Shown here: in pieces, positions 35,642 to 44,141 of the stretch
Layout: each line of letters begins with the position of its first letter
Numbering within the stretch: position 1 is the stretch's first letter
Assembly (NCBI RefSeq): GCF_000428985.1
Contig: NZ_AUAZ01000021.1
Location: 1 to 64,000 of the forward strand
Length of the DNA stretch: 64,000 nucleotides
Direction of reading: 5' to 3'
Source of the DNA: Marinobacterium litorale DSM 23545
GTDB taxonomy: Bacteria; Pseudomonadota; Gammaproteobacteria; Pseudomonadales; Balneatricaceae
Made by a program: the position numbers and the translations under genes
The notes under the pieces: generated by a model
The model's input: the letters and a program-made list of their open reading frames with translations, nothing else
What the model was told of the DNA's origin: nothing
Databases searched by the model: none

Positions 35642-35715
35642 AACACCACCTTCCTTGATTATTCGTTTAGACCTGTTTACCTATGCTGCTGAACGGCAGC
35701 ATGTCCCGAACTTGA

Positions 35716-36051
35716 CTACAGTCTTTTCTTGATATCGGCCAAGTCTTGCTGGATTTTTTCGAGCTGATCTCTCATATCAAAGCTACCCATGCCGCCAGCC
35801 TCAATATCGGCGACCTTTGCGGCCATCTTCTCGAAGATCGGGATGAGCGAGTCATAGAAGCCACTCACTGCTGATATACCGTACTGCTCCTCCCATCTCG
35901 GCAGTTCATCCTCGATTTCAAAGGTGAATTCCAGGCGAGCAAGAATCTCCGCATTCAAGCTGCGACCATTGGTTCTTGCGTATGACTCAAGCGCTTGTCG
36001 CATCCCTGTGGGCATGCGTAGCGGATACGGAGTTGGGCGTTTATCTTCCAT
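35716..36051 (-). CDS. Mnt-like ribbon-helix-helix repressor
   Basis: This 111-residue protein has an Arc/Mnt ribbon-helix-helix domain at about 7-45 (PYPLRMPTGMRQALESYARTNGRSLNAEILARLE). A long C terminus ends in a probable coiled coil (FDMRDQLEKIQQDLADIKK). P22 Mnt has the same two-part build, the coil making tetramers. It is divergent from the Arc-like gene across a short operator region. It probably represses the antirepressor operon in the lysogen. Confidence 0.75.
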   Translation of the reverse strand: MEDKRPTPYPLRMPTGMRQALESYARTNGRSLNAEILARLEFTFEIEDELPRWEEQYGISAVSGFYDSLIPIFEKMAAKVADIEAGGMGSFDMRDQLEKIQQDLADIKKRL

Positions 36052-36088
36052 CTGCGAAGTATGAGTCCAAATGGATCAAAAAAACCAG

Positions 36089-36105
36089 GGATTCCATTTG
36101 ACTCC
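36089..36105. promoter_or_regulatory. Operator half-site 1 (near-palindrome)
   Basis: GGATTCCATTTGACTCC is a 17-bp near-palindrome covering the TTGACT -35 of the rightward promoter. Extended to 36106, it is 17 of 18 identical in reverse complement to the second operator at 36131-36148. Confidence 0.7.
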
Positions 36106-36126
36106 AACTATCAAGATATCTACTCT
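36098..36126 (+). promoter_or_regulatory. Candidate promoter for arc-like/ant operon
   Basis: TTGACT (36098-36103), a 17-base spacer and TACTCT (36121-36126) fit a sigma-70 promoter. The predicted start near 36133 falls in operator 2, while the -35 lies in operator 1. Mirror-image TTGACT on the minus strand within operator 2 could serve the Mnt-like gene. Confidence 0.6.
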
Positions 36127-36131
36127 TTGAT

Positions 36132-36148
36132 GGAGTCAAATTGAATCC
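36132..36148. promoter_or_regulatory. Operator half-site 2 (near-palindrome)
   Basis: GGAGTCAA-A-TTGAATCC is a 17-bp palindrome with 7 of 8 pairs matching. It covers the predicted start of the arc-like/ant transcript. A third weaker copy (GAGTCCAAATGGATC) lies at 36063-36077. Confidence 0.7.
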
Positions 36149-36160
36149 AATGGAGGATCT

Positions 36161-36319
36161 ATGAGCAAGCAGCGGATGAAACCGTTCCCAATACGCCCAT
36201 CAACGGATGTAATGGAATGGCTGAGGGAAAAAGCCAAGCGTAACGAGCGGCCAGTCAATTATGTAGTGAACCGTATTCTTGAGAATGCGAAGCGTCGTGA
36301 CGAGGAGGGATTGGTGTGA
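36161..36319 (+). CDS. Arc-like ribbon-helix-helix repressor
   Basis: This 52-residue protein is the length of P22 Arc (53). The ribbon-helix-helix pattern is RMKPFPIRPSTDVMEWLREKAKRNERPVNYVVNRILE, with a beta strand and two helices. GGAGG precedes the ATG by about five bases. Its stop overlaps the GTG of the antirepressor gene, the arc-ant coupling of P22, so it probably shuts down the operon promoter after induction. Confidence 0.75.
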   Translation: MSKQRMKPFPIRPSTDVMEWLREKAKRNERPVNYVVNRILENAKRRDEEGLV

Positions 36320-37014
36320 ATGATATGATTACTAATGGCGACCATCTCACAATGTCCAGCCGGGAGGTTGCCGAACTTGTCGAGAAGCGGCATGACAACG
36401 TGAAGCGCACCATGGAAAGCCTATCAGAGAAAGGGCTGATCGCTTTTACTCAAACTGAGGAAAAGGCAACTGGCGGGCGTCCTGGAACTGTTTATCTAGT
36501 AGGGAAGAGAGACAGCTATGTTGTGGTTGCTCAACTTTCGCCTGAGTTCACAGCTCGTCTAGTTGACCGCTGGCAGGAACTGGAACAGCAAGCACAGACA
36601 CACGCAGCGATCGACTTCAACGACCCAGCCAAACTCCGTGGCTACCTGTTACAGGCAACTGAAGAAATAGAAAAGCGCGACCAGAAGATCCTTTATCTAG
36701 CACCCAAAGCTGAAGCCCTGGACCGCATAGCTACCGCTGACGGCTCGCTCTGTATTACCAATGCGGCCAAAGATCTTCAGGTGAGACCCAAGGATCTGTT
36801 CAACTTCCTGTCGCACCGGAAATGGATCTACAAGCGTACCGGCAGTAGTAGTTGGACCGCATACCAGGACAAGATCCAGCAGGGCCTTCTGGAGCACAAG
36901 ACAACGGAGGTAACCCGATCAGACGGGAGTAATAAGGTGACCGAACAGGTCAGGGTGACGCCGAAGGGTTTAACAAAGCTGGCCCGACTGGTAGCGGAAG
37001 GGGAAGTTGCATGA
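36316..37014 (+). CDS. Antirepressor, Rha N-terminus plus ANT C-terminus
   Basis: This 232-residue protein joins an N-terminal Rha (phage regulatory) domain (about 10-85, SSREVAELVEKRHDNVKRTME...GRPGTVYLVGKRDSYVVVAQLSPEFTARLVDRW) to a C-terminal KilA-C/ANT-type domain (about 125-225, ITNAAKDLQVRPKDLFNFLSHRKWIYKR). It would bind and inactivate phage repressors, promoting induction or superinfection control. GTG at 36316 overlaps the Arc-like stop, and GGAGGG lies eight bases before it. Confidence 0.8.
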   Translation: MNDMITNGDHLTMSSREVAELVEKRHDNVKRTMESLSEKGLIAFTQTEEKATGGRPGTVYLVGKRDSYVVVAQLSPEFTARLVDRWQELEQQAQTHAAIDFNDPAKLRGYLLQATEEIEKRDQKILYLAPKAEALDRIATADGSLCITNAAKDLQVRPKDLFNFLSHRKWIYKRTGSSSWTAYQDKIQQGLLEHKTTEVTRSDGSNKVTEQVRVTPKGLTKLARLVAEGEVA

Positions 37015-37328
37015 CCGCAGCCACCAAAACGAAAAAGCCCTCAGCAGCTGCAACTGCCAAGGGCCCAGATATCCGAATAGTCCACTCGAAAGGAAAATCA
37101 GACATGAACAGTGTAACACAAGCGCAGCCGACCGAAAGCGAACTCTCCGAACGGGCATTTATAGTGGTAAATAACCTGAGCATGCTGTCAGCCCAAGGCG
37201 AAGTGATCGCCGATGTCTTCGCTATGGAGGATACGCTAGCAGCAATGAGTCGCGAGCAACTTCAGCTCGCCTTCTATGACCTTGCCAGGAAGCTAGAACA
37301 GATCAAGAACGGGCTGGATGATCTTTGA
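37011..37328 (+). CDS. Small phage protein after the antirepressor
   Basis: This gene encodes 105 residues if it starts at 37011, which overlaps the antirepressor stop (ATGA). ATG at 37104 with AAAGGA upstream is an alternative giving 74 residues. The N-terminal extension is low-complexity and basic. The rest is helical (SERAFIVVNNLSMLSAQGEVIADVF; LQLAFYDLARKLEQIKNGL). No family is recognised. It is the last phage gene before the terminator. Confidence 0.55.
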   Translation: MTAATKTKKPSAAATAKGPDIRIVHSKGKSDMNSVTQAQPTESELSERAFIVVNNLSMLSAQGEVIADVFAMEDTLAAMSREQLQLAFYDLARKLEQIKNGLDDL

Positions 37329-37339
37329 AGTTGGCAGAT

Positions 37340-37363
37340 GGACGCCTTCGGGCGTCCTTTTTT
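37340..37363 (+). terminator. Intrinsic terminator at the right prophage end
   Basis: GGACGCC-TTCG-GGCGTCC is a perfect 7-bp stem with a stable tetraloop, followed by six T. Confidence 0.85.
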
Positions 37364-37595
37364 GGCATGAATAATACCAGTCGCATATTGCGGTCGCTGA
37401 CTACTTTCCCTTACCTTATCGCCTATACTGCAGGCAGCTAAATCCAACGGCCTGAGCCCGCCAGATTTGAATAGATTGTGGGCTATATGTGGGGCAAGTT
37501 TAAAAATCGCTCTACATCCCGCGCAATACGGGTATAGATCTACAATGGTTAATTAGGGTCATTAAACAAGAGTGAATAACAAAGGATGGGACGCT
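37364..37595. other. Probable prophage-host junction
   Basis: No gene is seen in this AT-rich stretch between the last phage terminator and the phasin. The right attachment site must lie at or near it, but no repeat of the tRNA-Arg 3' end or other left-side sequence was found. A TATAGAT box at about 37531 may belong to the phasin promoter. Confidence 0.45.
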
Positions 37596-37925
37596 ATGTT
37601 TCAAGACATGAACAAAATGCTTGATCAGTCGATGGGGCCTTTCAAGGAATTGGTCGATATTCAGACCAAAATGCTGGAAGAGCTGACGCGTCAGCAGATG
37701 GATTGTACCAAGGCCTGTATTGAAGCGACGGTCCAGCAGACCAAAGAGTTGCAGAAGTGCAAGAGTCCGGCCGACCTGCTGGAGCTGCAGAAGGCGTACG
37801 CCAAAGAGCTGGAAGATACCCTGCGTTCTGCCAACCAGCAAAACCTGACGGCGTTGACTGAAGCCCGTGAAGCGATGCAGAAGCTGACCGAAGGGGCTTT
37901 TGACCGATTTAACGCCGGGAAGTAA
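37596..37925 (+). CDS. Phasin family protein
   Basis: This 109-residue helical protein is of the phasin type. Phasins coat polyhydroxyalkanoate granules. It shows the amphipathic pattern FKELVDIQTKMLEELTRQQMD and a KCKSPADLLELQKAYAKELEDTLRSANQQNLTALTEAREAMQKLTEGAFDRF block, typical of the family. ATG at 37596 follows AAGGATGGGA. A GTG eight codons earlier is less likely. It is the first host gene right of the prophage. Confidence 0.8.
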   Translation: MFQDMNKMLDQSMGPFKELVDIQTKMLEELTRQQMDCTKACIEATVQQTKELQKCKSPADLLELQKAYAKELEDTLRSANQQNLTALTEAREAMQKLTEGAFDRFNAGK

Positions 37926-37956
37926 TTCGGCCTTGCGTTAATACGCGCCATCCCCA

Positions 37957-37981
37957 TAAAGCAGCCATAGGCTGCTTTTTG
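37957..37981 (+). terminator. Intrinsic terminator after phasin
   Basis: GCAGCC-ATA-GGCTGC is a 6-bp stem with AAA upstream and a T-rich tail, forming a classic intrinsic terminator. Confidence 0.75.
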
Positions 37982-38012
37982 TTTTTAAAGTGATCGGAGA
38001 GTAAACCAATAC

Positions 38013-38528
38013 ATGGGTACCATAGGGCTTTTTTATGCCAGTACCACCGGGAATACCGAAGTGGTCGCTGAGCAGATAGCCGGGCTGCTGGGGAGTCAAC
38101 GCGTTGATATGCATGACTTGGCCACGGATAGTTGTCTGCAGATGGAGAGCTATGACTATCTGGTTCTGGGCATCCCGACCTGGGATTACGGGGAGCTGCA
38201 GGAGGACTGGGATGCGATCTGGCCGGAACTTGAACAGCTCGATTTAACGGGGCGCAAGGTGGCGCTATTTGGATTGGGAGATCAGCTGGGCTACGGCGAG
38301 TGGTTCCTGGATGCCATGGGGTTACTGGGTGATCTGATACGGTCCCGGGGCGCCGAGTTGGTTGCTCCCTGGTCCGTGGACGGGTATCAGTTTGAGCAAT
38401 CCAAGGCTCTGACGGCGGATGGAGCACACTTTGTCGGTCTGGCGATCGATGAGGACGGACAGCCCGGTGAGACCGCGAACCGAATCGCGCGTTGGGTGCC
38501 GGAGGTGCTCAGCGGTTTCGAGCTTTAA
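38013..38528 (+). CDS. Flavodoxin
   Basis: This 171-residue long-chain flavodoxin carries electrons on FMN. The phosphate loop ASTTGNTEVVAEQI is at about 9-22. The FMN-flanking loops are GIPTWDYGELQEDWDAI (about 56-72) and FGLGDQLGYGEWFLDAMG (about 86-105). The length and 90s loop fit FldB-type flavodoxins. It has its own ribosome site (GGAGAG) after the phasin terminator. Confidence 0.9.
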   Translation: MGTIGLFYASTTGNTEVVAEQIAGLLGSQRVDMHDLATDSCLQMESYDYLVLGIPTWDYGELQEDWDAIWPELEQLDLTGRKVALFGLGDQLGYGEWFLDAMGLLGDLIRSRGAELVAPWSVDGYQFEQSKALTADGAHFVGLAIDEDGQPGETANRIARWVPEVLSGFEL

Positions 38529-38613
38529 AAGACTTGATTGTGCGATGCGGAACCTCTTTAATCAACACTGTCTAATATAGCTCGTTAATCGTCTGACAGA
38601 AGGATACTGATCG

Positions 38614-39057
38614 ATGAAGAAACTGCTTGCCGCGTCGGTTGCCGGCGCTTTGATGATGGGTTCACTGAATGTACAGGCTGCTGATGTGGAAGATGCTGTT
38701 GAGCATCGGCAGGGTATTTTCAGCGCTATGAAGTGGTACTTCGCGCCGATGGGCGCGATGATCAAGGGTGAAATTGATTACGATCAGGCGGAGTTTACCC
38801 GCCGGGCCGAGTTGCTATCTGCCCTGACTCACATGGCTGAAGAGGGGTTTGTGGCGAACTCCGCTGAAGGAACCGAGGCCAAACCTGAAATCTGGGAAAA
38901 CATGGACAAATTCAGCGGTGGCTTTGATCAGCTGCAGTCCAACGCAGCGGCTTTGGTAGAGGCATCCAAATCCGGTGATATGGGTATGATCAAACCGGCG
39001 TTTGGCGAGGTTGCCAAAACCTGTAAGGGGTGCCACGACAACTTCCGTGAAGATTGA
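38614..39057 (+). CDS. Cytochrome c'
   Basis: This 147-residue protein has a cleavable signal peptide (MKKLLAASVAGALMMGSLNVQAA; cleavage near 22). The four-helix-bundle cytochrome c' fold ends in a C-terminal CKGCHDNFRED haem-binding CxxCH. Cytochromes c' bind NO and CO in the periplasm and can protect against nitrosative stress. A convergent cytochrome b gene follows, separated by a bidirectional terminator. Confidence 0.9.
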   Translation: MKKLLAASVAGALMMGSLNVQAADVEDAVEHRQGIFSAMKWYFAPMGAMIKGEIDYDQAEFTRRAELLSALTHMAEEGFVANSAEGTEAKPEIWENMDKFSGGFDQLQSNAAALVEASKSGDMGMIKPAFGEVAKTCKGCHDNFRED

Positions 39058-39082
39058 TCGGCGGTTTTTTGTGGTGAGATGA

Positions 39083-39106
39083 AAAGGGCGCCCGATGGCG
39101 CCCTTT
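39083..39106. terminator. Bidirectional intrinsic terminator
   Basis: AAAGGGCGCC-CGAT-GGCGCCCTTT is a perfect 10-bp stem between two convergent genes, with A/T flanks that supply U tracts on both strands. Confidence 0.8.
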
Positions 39107-39118
39107 CTGGTTAAAGCC

Positions 39119-39787
39119 TCAGAGAAGGTTTAAAACGGTAAAGACCGCTACGGCAGGAATTACGGCGACCATAGCGCGATGCGCCGGGGCTGGGGGGCCT
39201 GCGTATTCATCCGCTACCGGCTTTTGACCATGGAGCATACCCTGAACCAGTCTTTCGCGCTTAAACCGCTGATGATAGACGACGCCGGCCAGATGCAACG
39301 CGACGGCAGCCAGAATGATATTGAATGTAGCCTTGTGCACTGTGGTCAGGGCTGAGGCAATGTCGCCACTGACGTACGCTGTGAGAGGGCCTTCAGTAAA
39401 GATATCATCGGTGGTAAACAGGCCGCTGCCGGCCTGAATCAGCCCCAATGTGAGCAGCGCGATCACCATCCAACCGCCGAGCGGGTTATGGCCCACATGG
39501 TGCGGTGCCTGGCCGCCAAGCAACTGTTTGAAGTAAGTCAGCGTAGCGCTTGGTGATACCAGAAAGCTTTTAAAGCGCGCATAGGGGCTGCCGGTAAATC
39601 CCCAGATAATACGGAATACAATCAGCGACAGGACCAGGTAGCCCGCCTGCATATGCAGATTCATCCAGTTTCCGCCCTCTTCTCCACTCCACCAGGCAAA
39701 CAGAATGCTGGCGGCCAGTGTCCAATGGAAAATGCGGATAAAAATATCCCAGACCGGTCGTTGGGTGTGTTGTACGCAGGTATCCAT
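39119..39787 (-). CDS. Cytochrome b561 family protein
   Basis: This 222-residue protein has four to five membrane segments (WTLAASILFAWWS, VLSLIVFRIIWGF, LTLGLIQAGSGLF, ILAAVALHLAGVVYH). His residues placed in the second, third and last helices act as haem ligands (FHWT, LHMQAG, HKATFNI, ALHLAG). Such proteins pass electrons between quinone and soluble cytochromes, and the cytochrome c' gene beside it is a plausible partner. Its start lies 12 bases after the nhaD stop, so the two are probably co-transcribed. Confidence 0.8.
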   Translation of the reverse strand: MDTCVQHTQRPVWDIFIRIFHWTLAASILFAWWSGEEGGNWMNLHMQAGYLVLSLIVFRIIWGFTGSPYARFKSFLVSPSATLTYFKQLLGGQAPHHVGHNPLGGWMVIALLTLGLIQAGSGLFTTDDIFTEGPLTAYVSGDIASALTTVHKATFNIILAAVALHLAGVVYHQRFKRERLVQGMLHGQKPVADEYAGPPAPAHRAMVAVIPAVAVFTVLNLL

Positions 39788-39799
39788 CTCTTAGTGTCC

Positions 39800-41254
39800 T
39801 TAAGTTCCGTTAATCAGCAGATGACAGCCGATGCTGAGCAAGTATCCCAACAGGATCGCCCAACTCCATTTAAGATGAGTGACAAAGGTATAGGTTCCCG
39901 CAGCCTGTCCCATTAAAGCAACCCCGGCTGCGGAGCCAATTGCCAGCAGAGATCCACCGGTCCCCACGGTCAAGGTCACCAGTAGCCAGCCACTGAGTGA
40001 CATCTGCGGGTTCATCTCCAGAACGGCAAACATGATGGGAATGTTGTCGAACATAGCGGAGATCACTCCAATCAGAGTGTTGGCACCCAGTGCGCCCAGC
40101 TCGCCGTAGAGAAATTCAGAGAGTCCATCCAGGTAGCCCAGGGTGGCGAGCCCGCCGATACATAAAACGATGCCGTAAAAAAACATCAGAGTATCCCAGG
40201 CCGAGCGTTCGACCACGCGAAACATATCGAAGCGCTGAACCACGCTGGTGTGATCACCGCGAATCTCGTGGTGAGAACCACCCAGATTGTCGCGGTGATG
40301 GTGACGGATATGGCCGTGTTCAAACAGGACAGGGTCATGTCGGCTGAGTAGATAGGCATAGAGCTTGACCAGCCCGAGTCCTGTCATCATTCCCAGTACC
40401 GGGGGAAGGTGAAGCTGGGCATGAACAAAAACCGAAAACGCGACTGTCGCTACAAAGAGGCCCATGATCCAGGTGGCGCCTTTTTTCATTCGCTGGCGGT
40501 TGTGACGGGCCTGGGGCGGGCCATCGGGGAGTTTGACACTGATAATTGCAGCCGGTACCAGCCAGTTCACCAGCGAGGGCACGATAAGCAGCAGAAATTC
40601 CACAAACTGTACCCGGCCTTGCTGCCAGACCATCAGCGAGGTGATATCGCCAAAGGGGCTGAAAACACCGCCGGCGTTAGCCGCTACCACGATGTTGATG
40701 CATCCCAGGGCGACAAACCGCGGCGTATGTCCGCCCACGGCCATGACCACCGCGCCCATCAGCAGAGCGGAGGACATATTATCGGCGATCGGAGATAGCA
40801 GAAATGTCAGGGTTCCTGTTAACCAGTATACCGTGCGCAGGGAGTAATCGCGGGAGATCAGCCAAGAGCGTAGAGCCACAAAAACGTGCCGCTCCTCCAT
40901 CATATTGATAAACGTCATCGCCGAGAGCAGGAAAAGGAACAGTTCGGCATAATCGAGAATCGCTTTTTGCAGCTGAATGCCGGCTGTTGTTGTATCCCCC
41001 TGTGACGCATAGGCGAAGCCAACCAGTAACCAGATGATGCCGGCGGCAACGATGACCGGTTTTGATTTCTGCAGTCCGAAGCGGTCTTCGCCAACCACGA
41101 ACAGGTAGCCGATGGCGAACACCAGCAGCGCCAGGTAGCCATAGCTCGTATCGGTCAGGTCCAGCAGTTCGGCCGGCTGATCCGGGATGAAAGCCTGTGC
41201 AGTACCTGGCAGGGCCAGAAGCAGCAGGGTAATAACGGCGGTCGTTGGAGGCAT
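39800..41254 (-). CDS. nhaD: Na+/H+ antiporter NhaD
   Basis: This 484-residue integral membrane protein has about 12 hydrophobic segments. It resembles the NhaD family, found in halophilic and marine bacteria, which exports Na+ (or Li+) for H+. Family-type motifs seen are NAGGVFSPFGDITSLMVW and MFDNIPIMFAVLEM. An N-terminal hydrophobic start (MPPTTAVITLLLLALPGTAQAF) could be a signal-like first helix. ATG at 41254 is preferred over a TTG nine codons earlier, but neither has a strong ribosome site. Confidence 0.85.
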   Translation of the reverse strand: MPPTTAVITLLLLALPGTAQAFIPDQPAELLDLTDTSYGYLALLVFAIGYLFVVGEDRFGLQKSKPVIVAAGIIWLLVGFAYASQGDTTTAGIQLQKAILDYAELFLFLLSAMTFINMMEERHVFVALRSWLISRDYSLRTVYWLTGTLTFLLSPIADNMSSALLMGAVVMAVGGHTPRFVALGCINIVVAANAGGVFSPFGDITSLMVWQQGRVQFVEFLLLIVPSLVNWLVPAAIISVKLPDGPPQARHNRQRMKKGATWIMGLFVATVAFSVFVHAQLHLPPVLGMMTGLGLVKLYAYLLSRHDPVLFEHGHIRHHHRDNLGGSHHEIRGDHTSVVQRFDMFRVVERSAWDTLMFFYGIVLCIGGLATLGYLDGLSEFLYGELGALGANTLIGVISAMFDNIPIMFAVLEMNPQMSLSGWLLVTLTVGTGGSLLAIGSAAGVALMGQAAGTYTFVTHLKWSWAILLGYLLSIGCHLLINGT

Positions 41255-41348
41255 CGTGTTTGAGGCGTGCAGGCTACCCAAGAGTAGGATTCATTGTTCT
41301 ACAGATTTCGGAATATGTCGATTTAACCGGTGACACTGGCGTACATAA

Positions 41349-41377
41349 TTCAAACAAGGCGCGGGATCAGGTAGAAT
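41349..41377 (+). promoter_or_regulatory. Candidate prfB promoter
   Basis: TTCAAA (41349-41354), a 17-base spacer and TAGAAT (41372-41377) fit a sigma-70 promoter, about 37 bases before the prfB ATG. Confidence 0.55.
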
Positions 41378-41414
41378 ACGCTCCTTTTTCCAAGCAGTGA
41401 GTTTTTGACCCCCG

Positions 41415-42509
41415 ATGGAAATCAATCCGATACTGAACAGCCTCAAGGATATCGGCGAGCGCACCGAACTGCTGCGTACCTACCTCGAATATGACGTGAA
41501 GAAAGAGCGCCTCGAGGAGGTGCAGCGTGAGCTCGAGGATCCCGAGGTCTGGAATAACCCGGAAAACGCACAGCAGCTGGGCCGTGAGCGGGCCAGCCTG
41601 GAGGCGGTGGTCGAGACAATCGATACGCTGACCAGCGGTGTTTCCGATGCCCGTGAATTGCTCGATCTGGCCGTCGAAGAAGAGGATGAGGACACCGTTG
41701 CCGAGGTGGAGTCCGAAGTTGAGTCACTCATCGAAAAACTGACTCAGCTCGAGTTTCGTCGCATGTTTTCCGGCGAAGCCGATGCCAATAATGCCTTCCT
41801 TGATATCCAGGCGGGCTCCGGCGGCACCGAGGCTCAGGACTGGGCCAATATGATGCTGCGTATGTACCTGCGCTGGGGCGAGGCAAAGGGCTTTAAAACC
41901 GAACTGATTGAAGTCTCCGATGGTGATGTGGCCGGCATCAAGTCCGCCACGATTCGCTTCGAAGGTGAGTATGCCTTTGGCTGGCTGCGCACTGAAACCG
42001 GCGTCCACCGCCTGGTGCGCAAGTCGCCGTTTGACTCCGGCGGTCGACGTCACACCTCGTTTGCGTCCGTGTTTGTCTCGCCCGAAATCGATGACAACGT
42101 CGATATCGAGATTAATCCAGCCGATCTGCGTGTCGACGTCTATCGAGCCTCCGGCGCCGGTGGTCAGCACGTCAACCGGACTGAGTCCGCAGTGCGTATT
42201 ACCCACGAGCCCTCCGGTATCGTGGTGCAGAGCCAGTCTGCGCGTTCACAGCATCAGAACCGCGACACCTGTATGAAACAGCTGCGTGCGAAGCTCTACG
42301 AAATGGAAATGCTCAAGCGGCAGCAGGCAGCGCAGGAGGTTGAGGAAACCAAGGCTGATATCGGCTGGGGCAGCCAGATCCGTTCCTACGTACTGGATGA
42401 CCAGCGTATCAAGGATCTGCGTACCAACGTTCAGACCTCCAACTGTGACCGTGTGCTCGACGGTGAGCTTGACCAGTTTATTGTGGCCAGCCTGAAGGCC
42501 GGGCTCTGA
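41415..42509 (+). CDS. prfB: Peptide chain release factor 2
   Basis: This 364-residue RF2 recognises UGA and UAA stop codons. The SPF specificity motif ([10 protein letters not shown]) and the GGQ hydrolysis motif ([15 protein letters not shown]) are intact. In most bacteria the gene contains an in-frame UGA near codon 26 and a programmed +1 frameshift (CUUUGAC) that autoregulates RF2. Here the corresponding stretch encodes LRTYLEYD with no stop, and no AGGGGG-type stimulator, so the frames are fused. lysS follows in the usual prfB-lysS order. Confidence 0.95.
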   Translation: MEINPILNSLKDIGERTELLRTYLEYDVKKERLEEVQRELEDPEVWNNPENAQQLGRERASLEAVVETIDTLTSGVSDARELLDLAVEEEDEDTVAEVESEVESLIEKLTQLEFRRMFSGEADANNAFLDIQAGSGGTEAQDWANMMLRMYLRWGEAKGFKTELIEVSDGDVAGIKSATIRFEGEYAFGWLRTETGVHRLVRKSPFDSGGRRHTSFASVFVSPEIDDNVDIEINPADLRVDVYRASGAGGQHVNRTESAVRITHEPSGIVVQSQSARSQHQNRDTCMKQLRAKLYEMEMLKRQQAAQEVEETKADIGWGSQIRSYVLDDQRIKDLRTNVQTSNCDRVLDGELDQFIVASLKAGL

Positions 42510-42560
42510 TACGAGCTCCTATATTGTCCGATTTAAGCCGATTTTTAAGGTAAAGACCTG

Positions 42561-44072
42561 ATGTCCGACAACGCTCAGACCAACACTCAGCAAGATGAAA
42601 ACCGCCTGATCGCGGAGCGCCGCGAAAAGCTGGCTGCCCAGCGAGAACAGGGCAACGCTTTTCCTAATACCTTCCGTCGTGATGCCTATGCCGGTGATCT
42701 GCAGAAGACACATGGGGAGAAGAGCAAAGAGGAGTTGGCCGAAGCGGGTATCAAGGTGTCCGTGGCGGGGCGCATTATGCTTAACCGCGGCGCCTTCATG
42801 GTGCTGCAGGATATGAGTGGCCGTATCCAGCTGTACGTTACCAAGGAGGCGCGCCCCTTCGCCAAGTCCCTGGACTTGGGCGATATCATCGGTGTGACCG
42901 GTACCCTGCAGAAATCCGGCAAGGGTGACCTGTACGTGACACTGGACGAGTACCAGCTGCTGACCAAGAGCTTGCGCCCGCTCCCGGACAAGCACAAGGG
43001 CCTGCAGGACATGGAGATGCGCTACCGTCAGCGCTATGTGGACCTGATCACCAACGAACAGTCCCGTGAAGTGTTCGAAACCCGCTTCCGCATCATCGCT
43101 GCGATCCGTCAGTTCCTGGCCGAGCGCCGCTTCCTGGAAGTGGAAACACCCATGCTCCAGGCGATTCCCGGTGGCGCCTCGGCACGCCCGTTCGTGACCC
43201 ATCACAACGCGCTGGATATCGATATGTACCTGCGTATCGCGCCGGAGCTGTACCTCAAGCGCCTGGTGGTGGGCGGGTTTGAGCGCGTGTTCGAGATCAA
43301 CCGCAACTTCCGCAACGAAGGGCTCTCCACACGCCATAATCCAGAATTCACCATGATTGAGTTCTACCAGGCCTATGCCGATTACCACGATCTGATGGAC
43401 CTGACTGAAGAGATGTTGCGCACTGTGGCGCAAAATGTGCTGGGTACGACCACCATCACCAACACTGTGCGCAATGAAGAGGGGGAGGTGCTGGAGTCGT
43501 TCGAGTATGACCTGGCCAAGCCGTTTACCCGCATGTCAGTATTTGATGCGATCCTGCACTTCAATCCGGATATTTCCGCTGAAGCGCTGGCCAATGAGCA
43601 TGCGGCCCGCGAAATCGCTCAGCGTCTGGATATCGATGTGAAAGATGGCTGGGGCCTGGGCAAGATCCAGATCGAAATTTTTGAGGAGACCTGCGAGCAC
43701 CGCCTGAAGCAACCAACCTTTATCACCGAGTATCCGACCGAAGTCAGCCCACTGGCCCGTCGCAGCGATGATAACCCGTTTGTTACCGACCGCTTCGAGT
43801 TCTTCGTCGGTGGTCGCGAGCTGGCCAACGGCTTCTCGGAGCTTAACGACGCCGAAGACCAGGCCGAGCGCTTCCGCAAACAGGTCGAAGAGAAAGACGC
43901 CGGTGATGATGAGGCGATGCACTACGATGCAGACTTCGTCAACGCACTGGAATATGGCTTGCCGCCGACCGCCGGTGAAGGGATCGGTATCGACCGTCTG
44001 GTTATGCTGTTTACCGATTCTGCATCGATCCGTGATGTGATTCTGTTTCCGGCCATGCGTCCTCGCGCGTGA
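42561..44072 (+). CDS. lysS: Lysyl-tRNA synthetase (class II)
   Basis: This 503-residue enzyme attaches lysine to tRNA-Lys. An N-terminal OB-fold anticodon-binding domain occupies about 60-160. Class II catalytic motifs follow: motif 2 [36 protein letters not shown] and motif 3 [12 protein letters not shown] near the C terminus. Length and order are normal. It is preceded by prfB and followed by an intrinsic terminator. Confidence 0.97.
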   Translation: MSDNAQTNTQQDENRLIAERREKLAAQREQGNAFPNTFRRDAYAGDLQKTHGEKSKEELAEAGIKVSVAGRIMLNRGAFMVLQDMSGRIQLYVTKEARPFAKSLDLGDIIGVTGTLQKSGKGDLYVTLDEYQLLTKSLRPLPDKHKGLQDMEMRYRQRYVDLITNEQSREVFETRFRIIAAIRQFLAERRFLEVETPMLQAIPGGASARPFVTHHNALDIDMYLRIAPELYLKRLVVGGFERVFEINRNFRNEGLSTRHNPEFTMIEFYQAYADYHDLMDLTEEMLRTVAQNVLGTTTITNTVRNEEGEVLESFEYDLAKPFTRMSVFDAILHFNPDISAEALANEHAAREIAQRLDIDVKDGWGLGKIQIEIFEETCEHRLKQPTFITEYPTEVSPLARRSDDNPFVTDRFEFFVGGRELANGFSELNDAEDQAERFRKQVEEKDAGDDEAMHYDADFVNALEYGLPPTAGEGIGIDRLVMLFTDSASIRDVILFPAMRPRA

Positions 44073-44103
44073 GTCGAACTCAGGCAAGCGAAGTGAACAC
44101 CCC

Positions 44104-44130
44104 AAGGCCGCCCTGTGCGGCCTTCTTTTT
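44104..44130 (+). terminator. Intrinsic terminator after lysS
   Basis: AAGGCCGC (44104-44111) pairs with GCGGCCTT (44117-44124), followed by CTTTTT. Confidence 0.85.
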
Positions 44131-44141
44131 GGATCGATGTC

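Noticed and set aside
44104-44130. Starting the membrane protein gene at 44115, inside this element
   Set aside because: That start is within the lysS terminator stem; ATG at 44142 is the sensible choice.
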